Assembly: GCA_000499405.2 (NCBI GenBank)
Contig: HG738137.1
Span: forward strand, 26,279,832 to 26,343,831
Length of the DNA: 64,000 nucleotides
Origin: Onchocerca volvulus
Taxonomy: Eukaryota; Nematoda; Chromadorea; Rhabditida; Onchocercidae
Direction of reading: 5' to 3'
Shown: positions 54,501 through 64,000 of the stretch, in pieces
Layout: every line of letters begins with the position of its first letter
Numbering within the stretch: the first letter of the stretch is position 1
Notes under the pieces: generated by a model
What the model saw: only the letters and a program-made list of their open reading frames with translations
The model's database searches: none
Told to the model about the DNA's origin: nothing
Position numbers and translations under genes: made by a program

Positions 54501-57500
54501 CGGTAAAAAAAATTTTCAGGTAAAAAAAAATTTGGATTTCCTATAATATTTGAAAATCTAAAAGTTTTTAAATTAAATACTTTTGGAAATTAGCATAAAT
54601 AAAACGAAGGAAATAGTGATCGGTAGTTTTCGAGAATTCTGTCTAAAACATAACAATTTCAGGAACAAATCTGCAATAGTACCACAATCTGGCACTGTAA
54701 ACAGTGACAATGACGCCGAACAAAAGGAAATGACAGTGTTTGATAAATATCATCATAATGATTCTGTGGAATCATTATCTATTTATATCAAATTTAGAGG
54801 TTTGTAACTTATCACTTCTTGCTTTTTTTTCAAGCACTATTAATTAATTAATATTGCTAATAATGAGAATCATGTATCAAAAGTTACGTTTTATACTTCT
54901 CGATTTTTACAGTTTTTATCATTTAGAAATGTTCCATCGATGGTCAAAAAAAAAACCTTTCAACGGATTATTTGGTTTTAGCACAGAATCGCTTGCCAAA
55001 TGTTTAAAGTTCTAAAAAAAAAAAATTGACTGCATATTTATTTCAGTATTTACTACTTATCAATTTTTTTTTTGCTAACTTTATCATATCGTATGATAGT
55101 TGATTCTAATGGCATTCTTTAGGAAAAAAAAAGCTTTAAAATAATGAAATATCATGATAATATATTAGTAAGTGTGAATATTACAATGAAAATTTACAAA
55201 ATGAAAAAAACAAATTATTTTTTTATATAAACTGAGTATAAGAAGCAAATGATTTTTTATTATACACATAAATCCAATTGCAAATTATTAGTATAATATT
55301 TTATGTAGCAATATTACTAAAAAATTGAATGTCGGTAACGAACTTGAAAAAATGGATGATAATTGGAAGAGGATTAATTCCGTAGTCTAATTTCTGTTAT
55401 TTACATTTTCGCACTTATTCAAGCCAAATGAGGATTGATGAATATCCTTCGACATGGATAATTTGAATTAAATGAAAAATTGAAAAACGAAATTCACTCA
55501 TTAGACGATAATTTCTGATAATTATATGTCAAATAACATTAAAAATAACCAAATTTGTGATACTATCAATTAAAAAAGGATAATATAACACAGTTGAATA
55601 GGTCTGAAACGAATTACAACGAGGATAGAATCTTGTTTGAGGATTATTCACTGATTCATTATGATTAATGAAAAAAATGCAAATTCAAATTTATATGAAA
55701 ATTTCAGTTGAAATTCAAAATTTACATGAAAATTTCAACTGAAATTCAAATTTACATAAAAATTTCCAATTTCCTTATTCATTTTATAATCACGGAAGCA
55801 ATAAATGAAAATAGAGAAAACTTGGCACTGATTGGCTATGATTGATATGATTGTTGAAAAAATCAAATGCCAAGTGAATAATTTTGGAAAACACTGGCGA
55901 CAAAATAGATAATAGAATGAATTGATTGTGGATAAAATGTGGAAATATGCAGAAGACTGCTCGAGGATCAAATTTGATGGCAAAGAAGTAGACTTATAAT
56001 ACAAATATGATGGAATATTGATCATTGATCAACTGGATCAATGACTTTAGCAAAATCTTATGAACCGACTACAAATATCAACATGATTAACCGTATCAGA
56101 AATACAAGTGAAATTAAAGTAACAAAAAACGATACTAGTCAAGAATGCTGCAATAAAGAACTTTTTAGAAACTTTCGGAGTGATTTAATTGGATGATTTG
56201 AGAATTTCGTCGTTATCGTTACAATAATAAACGTTCTAATTGCTGCATCATATAAAATAAATAATAAACATTACTAATAAAATGCCATAATTTATTTCCA
56301 TTATGAATTTTCAATCTTCAATATTTCAGCGCTCTATGAAGCATATGTAGAACTATTAGAATCGAAAATCTTTGTCGCTCTCTTAGTAGCTCGAATACTT
56401 GATTTATTCGCAATTCGTGGTTATATGGTTTTCTTGCCGAAATATCTCGAAATTCATTTTAGTATACCACAATACAATGTACATATACTTATGGGTTAGT
56501 TTCTAAATTATTACGAATAGATGAATAAATTTTCCCCATTTGGGAAATATCAAATAGCAATAATGAATAAAGGAAAAGATAGGAAAGGATGAGAACAAAA
56601 TATTAGGTACAACTTACTTCTTACTTAATTAGATTAAATTAACATTAAAAAAAAAAGGGTGAAAAATTTTATGGTTTACTAAATGTTATACTGGAAGGCA
56701 AGTTAGGTATGACAAAATATTGATTTGAATGAATCACTTTTTCAAACATTCATAATTTTCTACATATTTATTGGGAATTAATCATCAATTATTTGTTGAG
56801 GTAATTTTTTCTTTTCGGATATTTGCTACATTTCTTGTCCATTTCATGCTAATCTCATTTTTTTTTTTTTTGTAAGGCAAAACATATATAATCGAAGAAG
56901 ACGAACGAAATTTCAGCATTTTTTGGTATATTTGGACTTGGAGCAGGTGCAATAAGTGGTGGCTTAATTGTACGACGTCAAAAGTTTAGCGGTCGCGGTA
57001 CAGCAATTTTCCTTGTAATCTTTTCTGTTGTCAACATTGCCCTCTTCTTCAGTGAAGGTTTATTTGGTTGTTATTCGATAACAAATCAAGTTGGTGTCAA
57101 TGGCAGGTACGTGCAATCATTTATTCCACATATTTTTTGCTCGACCTCTGACCTTAAAGCAGAATAATTCCAAGTAATAAGAAAACTTCGAAACAAACTG
57201 TTTCTTGCACCGGAAAGAATTCCTCAGATGCTTTCATATTACTATTCCTTAATATAATAGGTTTTCAGTTTTCTTTACCCCTAAAATAGATAGATAAACG
57301 AGGATAAAATTAATACATTATTCCAATTTTTAAATATAACTAATTTAGAATCCTTTATCACAATGCATGCATTTGCAGAAATAATCGCTTATCTCCGAAT
57401 AAATAATTCTTCATATTCGAGCATAAATTTTGTCCTTAGAAGTTATCAAAATAACCAAGTTTATGAAATTAAATTATAACCTAATCAATGTTATGCGTTG

Positions 57501-58919
57501 AAAAGTTTCATTTCTTTCACACATTTAAACATTTTGAAATCTCGAAACTTTTTTTTTGAATTCATTTTCAGGTCAACTAATTATAATTACACACAACTAT
57601 GTAATGCAAATTGTGGATGTCAATCAGCACCGTTATATCCAGTTTGTGATAAATCCGGATATGCCTTCTTTTCACCTTGTCATGCAGGATGCCGTGATGT
57701 TTGCGTTTTTATCGACCACTTATTTCTTTATATTGGAAATGGTAAAAAAAAAAAAAAAAACTAGAATTAGCTTTCAAAATTTCATTTCAGGTTAGAATAA
57801 CTGATGTGAAAATGCATGAATTGGAATTTTCATCATGCGAATGCAAACCTGAAGAAATGTTATCGAGAAAGAACTGTCAGGATGATTGCAAACTAAAAGC
57901 AATGTTTTTTTGCCTTCTTATGATCATCGGATCATTTGCAGGTGGTAACTGCATAGTACCTGGAATACTTTTGATTTTAAGGTTATTATCATCCATCATT
58001 ATGCTTGATTTTTTAAAATATAAAAATACTAAAGAAAACTTCAAAAGCCTAAAATTAAACGAAAATCAATAATAATTGATCTAAATCATAGCTGCCATTT
58101 TTTTTCTTTAGAAGAACTATGAGATTAAAAAAAGGCTTCATAACCTATTTTTTTAACTTTTACTACTTTTGAGGAAAGAAATGTAACTTTCCTTGCGGCA
58201 ACAAATTGACTTTTTTTTTTTTTTTTTTAAAGAAATAAGTGAATGAATTCTAATAAGTGTGATAGAAATGAATCTACTGAAAATTGTCATCCTGAACAGC
58301 CTAAACAAATCATATAATTCATTCTAATGATACCTAAAAGTAACCTTACATAAACAAAATATTTAGATCAGTGCCACCGATACATCGAAGTATCGCTCTC
58401 GGTTTTCAAGGTTTTATGGTAAGTCTATTTGCCAGTCTACCGTCACCATTTATTTGGGGAATTATTGTGGATACTACATGCTTGATTTGGAATTACACAT
58501 GTCCTGAAGATAAGGTACTACCTTCTTTTCTATTTCTATAATACCTTTCTTTTCATTTTTTTGTATTTGAATGTTTGTATCAATCGATAGCTCTGTTCAA
58601 AGAATTATCGCTCTTTTAATAATCCCAAGTTCGCACTAATAAATTTCTTTCATCATAGGCCATAAAATACACCACAATTGTATTGAAAAATAAAAATTTT
58701 CTCTTTTTTAAGGGTGCATGTGTGATTTATGAACCAAAACTGTTACGTCAACGATTACATTTCACGTACGTTGGTATCCGTCTTCTATCTACTATATTCG
58801 ATCTTTATGTAATTAAACACGCTGGCAATATAAATATTATGGACGAAACGAATGACAATCAAAAACAAACGAACGATTCTACGGCACAAACTGCACCAGA
58901 GATAGCCAAATCATTCTAA
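51038..58919 (+). CDS. SLCO/OATP-family organic anion transporter, 15 exons
   Basis: Sodium-independent organic anion transporter, 12 membrane segments (family knowledge). Exons: 51038-51063 (candidate), 51169-51320, 52348-52487, 52637-52885, 53075-53272, 53598-53754, 54035-54121, 54390-54519, 54663-54799, 56330-56494, 56917-57106, 57572-57698, 57791-57981, 58367-58514, 58713-58919; total 767 aa in frame. Segments 1-3 lie in residues about 12-105, then a long hydrophilic loop (about 106-255). The OATP signature is at about 345-357 (DPTWIGAWWLGFL). A Kazal-like Cys-rich loop follows at about 550-615 (CNANCGCQ, FSPCHAGC, then CEC and CQDDC), then late membrane segments (FMVSLFASLPSPFIWG, GIRLLSTIFDLYVI) and a polar tail. 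Exon 1 has a good donor and the right phase but is only eight codons. The exon 3 donor (GTTGAA) is weak. An AATAAA is at 59239-59244. Confidence 0.94.
51558..51596. repeat. Poly-A tract in a transporter intron
   Basis: 39 consecutive A residues in the intron between transporter exons 2 and 3. Confidence 0.95.
55681..55767. repeat. Three tandem ~30-bp units in a transporter intron
   Basis: Three copies of a unit starting AAATTCAAA and containing GAAAATTTCA, slightly diverged, in the 1.5-kb intron between exons 9 and 10. Confidence 0.85.
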
Positions 58920-60347
58920 TCTACTTTTTGCTGATGGCGCACTTGTATGAATTAAGATCAACTTCCCGGAATATACTTCCAACCGTATAGTTTATAATCG
59001 CAAAAGCTATTAAATTATCTCTTGATGGAACTCTCGAATCTATATACATCCTAGAACATAGTTTATCAATTGTGGAACATCCGACACGCTGATGATACTT
59101 TGATGCAATATTAATATCAAAATGTTTACATTAATAGAAATTTAGCAAAATCAATTTCTCAAATTATAATGCATAATCGCTTTACATTATCCCAAAACAA
59201 TCAATTTAATAACTTATCATATCAGTTAGTCGATTTTCAATAAACTGCACTTCATATGGGATGTTAATGCTGAAAACTAAAAACAGTCTCAATTCTCATT
59301 TCAAGAGAACGATCGTCACTCAACATCCCTCTGTCCCATAGTCTAATTTGTCAACAATCTAAATTTCCGATGAAGTGTAAAATTTAAACTAATCTCCATA
59401 TAATCAACGATGTCTCTCCGATGATTATAATGATTTCATTGCAAGAGGCATATGTAAATTTTTGAAAATTGAATGACTTGCACAATAAGTTTCTGGATGC
59501 ATCTTGTTCGAATTTCACTACCTATATTTTGACTTAATTAACTTTTTTTTTTTTTATTTGATGATCAAGTTGAACTATTTCAAAATAGTACATCCACAAA
59601 ATTCATTGATCACCGTCCCTTTTTTCAAATTACTAATATATTATTAATAAAAATTACTTATTACATGAAAACTAAAATGCATACATTATTTATGGATTCC
59701 AATATGGAACAAATAACACGATCAAAAAAAATTTCGGATCAACAACAAACTTGCCGCAAAAAAAAGATCAACCAATATAAATAAATTAACAATTTCTTGA
59801 AGATCTAAATTCAAAATTAGAAACCCAGCAATTTATTCTACTGAGACAACAGTAAAATTATGAAAAGCTAAAAAACTGGTGATCACAGAATTTGAAATAA
59901 ATGAAAAATGATTGCACGGGAATTTCATTTCTTCGCTACTTTTTCGCTCTTCCATATTAATTAGCTTTTTCTCTGCAATATCATATATTAATCAATTTTA
60001 TATTTTTAATTGAATTTCTTACATAGCATTTAAGTTACTAAAAAAAAAAAAGTCACACCGTTAATTACCGATACCCAACTTTTCCTGACAGTTTCTCTGT
60101 TAACTGTTCAGTTTATTATTCTAAAATAAAATAAATTTTTTGCATTTCTTGCTAACGATGAAAACTACTCATAATATTTATGTGTTTCTTAATAATGATA
60201 AAAACTATCTATAATGTATATATATATATAAATAAATATATTATAAATCTAATATGATGCTCATATCTTCATTATTCTCCAATGGAATAAGTAGTGAACT
60301 ACTTATTTTCAACTGCAGAAAAATTACTGAAATAAATTTTAAATTCT
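58920..60347. other. Tail-to-tail intergenic region
   Basis: Holds the transporter 3' UTR, with a plausible AATAAA at 59239-59244, and probably the ribophorin II 3' UTR on the other strand. No gene or transposon was seen. Confidence 0.6.
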
Positions 60348-63300
60348 TTACTTTCGTCTAGCTGCAAGTATTCTCAACAAACGGTTTCCGGAAATAAATG
60401 TTACGGCGCCAATCACTGATAAATATTTCAACGTTTCAAACATGGTTAATTGTAACCAAAAAACGAAGTATAATCCGAATATTCCTTCAAAAAATAAATT
60501 ATATAAGAATACTGAAATATCTGGTAAATCTAAAAATTAGAAGAATGATTTTCAGTATTCATTAAGAAAAAGACAAAAAAGTTAATTAAAACACATTCTA
60601 CAATGTACTAAAGATTAAAGCACGTTGGTACCACCTTATAAAAACATAATATATGTATTAAGAGAGCATCTTGATTCCGAAAAAAAACTGCCACTAGAAT
60701 GAATGTCTTACAAAAGGTATACTATTTATTTCAGATCAAAAAACTAAAACAATATGAGCTAGACTTTTTAAGTAAGCTCCCGAAAAAATCCGAAAAACAT
60801 TATCAATGTATACAAGAAGTGATAAGGATCAAAAAGCGCGTAGTTTCAAATGAACCGAGAAGTCCGTGTAAACATGTTTACTACCAAAACAATAAACAAA
60901 AGGAAAAAAAAATTAGATTTACCTATTAAACCGCTATGGAAAACCAAAACAGAGGGAGAAGCTGGTAGATTTCCAAAATTGATTCCAATGCGTAACCACT
61001 GAAATTTCTCAAAAATTATTAAAATTATGTTTGAGAGTCATATATAAAATCGGGTTCTAATTATTGCTTACGATCGAAAATCATTAGAGAGGAAAAATTT
61101 AGTCTTTTTATTGAATCGCTATGTAAAAGTAAAACAGAGGAGAAGATTATACTGATAGCTTCAGCATAAAGCTTTAAATATTCGATAATTGTAACATACC
61201 AAAATGAGGACAATGAGCAATGGAACCGCAGAGAGGAAAATAAAAACAGTTGAAACAATCTGCGGTGGCCGCTTTTCTGGTTCTCGAAACATATGCTTGA
61301 TTTCTGGTGCTTTTTCATAGACAATGTGTTCGGATTTTTTGATTCTTGGAATAGCTACTGGAGGAATTTGTAGATTAATATCTACCTGCAAATGCACTTA
61401 AATAAATACGAATGAAATCCCAAAATGCTACAACAAAAGCTGATATTTCTAGATTAATTGTCTTTTCAGAAACTACCGAGTTTATATAAATTAAATATAA
61501 TACATATCCATGTTCTTTAGACAAATTTTATGTAAATACCAAGTTCCAGTCGAAAGCATGCGATATTGCCGAATCACCCACTATCAACCGTACGGCATAT
61601 CGGCCTGACAAACCTTCAAAATCTTTCGCAACTTTTTCAAAATCCTGAAAATCTAAGGAATAAAACTACTACTTAAATATTTAAATATTTAAGGCGGATA
61701 TTTGAAAAATGTGAGTCTGTTTCATGAGAATACTAGCCCTACTGAACATGTAAGACATAAAATTTAATATAAAAAAAAACCAACTATTTTAAGAAAAAAA
61801 AATTCGATAAATCATACCGCATCAAATACATAATTGCGGTTGTGATCTGGTGTAGCAACAAAGACAATTTCTTGACGAGTATTACTATGAACAAATATTA
61901 CGAATGCCTGATGAACCAATATTGCTTCATCAGTTTTTGCTTCTTTAACTTTAAATCTGATCTCCATCTTGTTATGTATGTCAGCTTCCAAAATTTTTCC
62001 TATTTTTGCACTCTGTTTAACTCTGAAAAACATGAACTGCGTCCCAAATTCCATCTCTTTCAAATTATAACTTATTTCGTTCTTCTCAATACACCAATTT
62101 TAAAATAAGACTTCATTCAACTTTATCCCCCAAAAGAAAGCTGAAATCATGAAATTGAAAACGAATTTAATTTAAAGCTAATAATAACAAACATATAAAA
62201 TTTTGGAATAAACTTAATTTTGTACTAAACAACCTAACCCAATACTTTAACACCTACGAAATGGATGACGATGGCTTCAAAAGTTCCCGATCGAATACCG
62301 CCACTGCGATATCCTCGATTCGCACTTTTACAAGTATTCTCATCATTAATGATGCACCATTTGTTCCAACTAAACGTTTATCCTGGAATAGAATAAATAA
62401 AAACATTTTAAATGCCCACTGGAAAAAAAAAAACATTAACCAACAAAAATTTCTCGGGTACCATTTAAAGTAACCGGGAATGTCCGTTTCCTCACTACAA
62501 CATAGTTCGGCATTGTTTTCAGGAATTCCAGAAAAAAATTGTAATGCCTTATGTTAAACTCTTCCATTTAAATTTCCGGTTTCAATAACTTGGTCATGTA
62601 CATAAATGAAAGATGATTACCTGACTTCCAGCAGTTAGGGCAAGATTATAAAATCCATGTTGTTTGGCATTTTTAACAGATACTTCATATAACGTTTTAG
62701 TTTTATCAGATGCAACTTCTTTTAACGGTTGTTGTACAATCGCAATTTCTTTCGAAGCTATATGTGTCGCTGCATCCAAAATGACTGATAATGGTCCAAC
62801 TGATTCGCCTAATACATTTGAAACACGAATAACCAAAGGCTGCAATAAATTATCACTGCAAATAATGACAAACTAAATAAAAAAAAAATTGATTGAAAAC
62901 TTAATAACATAATTATATCAAAAGATCGAAACAATTTGCCTTTTTGAGTTTCTATGGCTGTAAGAATTTACTGAAGCATAATAAAAATAGTGGTAAGTTT
63001 TAAAATGCTGTACAACTGTGATATCGAAGAGTGCAATCTTGACAAAATAATAAATCATGTCTATAATAATGAGCTTCTGCATCTCTCGTCCTAGAAAAAA
63101 TACTACAGTAAAAAGAGAAATTCAAATAAATTTACTTTATCCGTATCCAGTAAAGATGCGCTAGAGGCCAGAGAAAACACAACTGGAATTTGGAAATGGT
63201 TATTTGTAAGCTTCTTCAATGTCAACAATAGGAGATAAGCACCGCGGTCCAATTGTACAGTCTTACGACTAAGAAGATAATTTGCTAATTTCACCGCTTC

Positions 63301-63795
63301 ATCCTAAACAAGATTCATAAATTTAAATTATAAATTTAAGTTTTAGCAACTGAAGTTGGTTTATGAATCTAAAACATTCGTATGGAAAAATTCTTCATGG
63401 AAGTTATAGGCAAATAGTATAATACTTTTTCGTTTCATAAAAATTTAAATAAAAACTAACACTTTTCACACTTGGTGATTTGTTAAGTTTATCAGCTAGA
63501 CTGTAAATTCCATAAACGCCAAACGCAGTTATTGATAATCCGCCTTCCAACTGCAAAAGTTTAGTGCTATGAAATTTATTCACTTTTCCAATGAATTTTT
63601 TTTACATCTGCCCCTTATCTAGTTTTACATCTTTATTTCCATTGCCAGCATCCGACATATAAATTTATAAAACTTACATGAAGATACTTGCCATCCACTT
63701 CATCCGCTTGACCAACCAAATCTTCGGCACGTACCAGGAATTTACCGGCGTTGGTGTTATCCAACAAAGTTGCTGCATTCAATCCATATGCAAGA
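60348..63795 (-). CDS. rpn-2: Ribophorin II, oligosaccharyltransferase subunit 2 (5' end outside the window)
   Basis: ER-membrane subunit of the complex that transfers glycans to Asn in nascent proteins (family knowledge). Visible exons 5' to 3': 63795-63678, 63550-63461, 63303-63136, 62839-62621, 62382-62258, 62022-61818, 61644-61540, 61385-61200, 60998-60923, 60511-60348; about 485 codons in frame, out of some 640 usual. Landmarks: EDLVGQADEVDGKYLH, LEGGLSITAFGVYGIYSLAD, ANYLLSRKTVQLDRGAY, GFYNLAL, ISGRYAVRLIVGD-like segment (61644-61540), PEIKHMFREPEKRPPQIVS, then membrane segments VFIFLSAVPLLIVLIL, the FHSGLI segment and GIFGLYFVFWLQLTMFETLKYL. The last exon may instead begin at 60529, also in frame. 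The first visible exon starts mid-codon, so the gene continues past the right edge. Confidence 0.95.
60781..60905. repeat. Dispersed repeat, copy 2, in a ribophorin II intron
   Basis: Shares the blocks listed for 42084-42230, in the same orientation, and ends some 20 bases from the donor of the 60998-60923 exon. Unclassified. Confidence 0.75.
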
Positions 63796-63797
63796 CT

Positions 63798-63869
63798 AAA
63801 AATATGATCTGACATAATAAGACTAGAACAATTAAAAATATAATCTGACACAATAAGACTAGAACAACT
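63798..63869. repeat. 36-bp tandem duplication beside a ribophorin II acceptor
   Basis: Two copies (63798-63833, 63834-63869) with three mismatches. On the minus strand each carries TTCTAGTCTTAT, resembling the true acceptor TTTTTAGTCTTGC directly downstream. Confidence 0.85.
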
Positions 63870-64000
63870 ATTATCAGCGAAGAAAAAGAGAAAACATCAA
63901 TTCAACATTCTTCCATTGCCTAATAAAATGAGGAAATTTCAAAAAAAATTTTATAGAATCATTGAATTTTAGCAAAAATTTACAGAATTCAATTTCGAAA

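Noticed and set aside
57699..57790. Extending transporter exon 12 to the GT at about 57740
   Set aside because: That end leaves the wrong phase for exon 13; the GT after the Asp codon at 57698 keeps the Kazal-like reading frame.
1..64000. CRISPR array, bacterial operon or Wolbachia-derived insert
   Set aside because: No regularly spaced short direct repeats and no bacterial-type gene in the window; the tandem units found are Helitron or simple duplications.

Overview
The window is about 70% A+T and looks like nuclear DNA of a nematode, most likely a filarial (clade III) species. Small exons are separated by AT-rich introns that mostly end in TTTCAG, a trans-splice-like acceptor sits ahead of one start codon, the gene set is ordinary animal, and the chitinase relic closely resembles the filarial microfilarial chitinase. 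The species cannot be fixed from sequence alone. No CRISPR array, rRNA, tRNA or bacterial operon was seen.

Layout. (1) 1529-13555, minus strand: a complete 26-exon gene for the eIF2-alpha kinase GCN2. The exons I placed join in frame to 1,591 codons: RWD, pseudokinase, kinase, HisRS-like and C-terminal regions. (2) 14852-37650, plus strand, head-to-head with GCN2: a TSC22-domain gene. A 10-exon long form gives 411 aa; a second first exon inside a 17-kb intron (32411) gives a 336-aa short form. Both reach the shared TSC-box exons in the same phase. (3) 38960-49870: accessory DNA. Two decayed Helitron transposons in opposite orientation flank a decayed GH18 chitinase gene (minus strand, 43733-46766). 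A further orphan chitinase exon relic abuts the 3' end of the first Helitron. (4) 51038-58919, plus strand: an SLCO/OATP organic anion transporter, 15 exons, about 767 aa. (5) 60348-63795, minus strand, tail-to-tail with the transporter: the 3' part of ribophorin II (oligosaccharyltransferase subunit 2), running off the right edge.

The genes do not form a pathway; they are unrelated housekeeping or signalling genes with separate control. The most unusual part is the 38.9-49.9 kb block. Its chitinase keeps its reading frame across nine exons, yet the catalytic glutamate is lysine, there is one in-frame stop, the signal-peptide end is missing, and two acceptors have drifted from CAG to AAG. The Helitrons share the same hairpin-CTAG 3' terminus and the same palindrome-bearing 5' tandem units but keep different internal parts of the transposase.

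Exon boundaries were read by eye from GT/AG sites, reading phase and family similarity. No transcript or database evidence was available.
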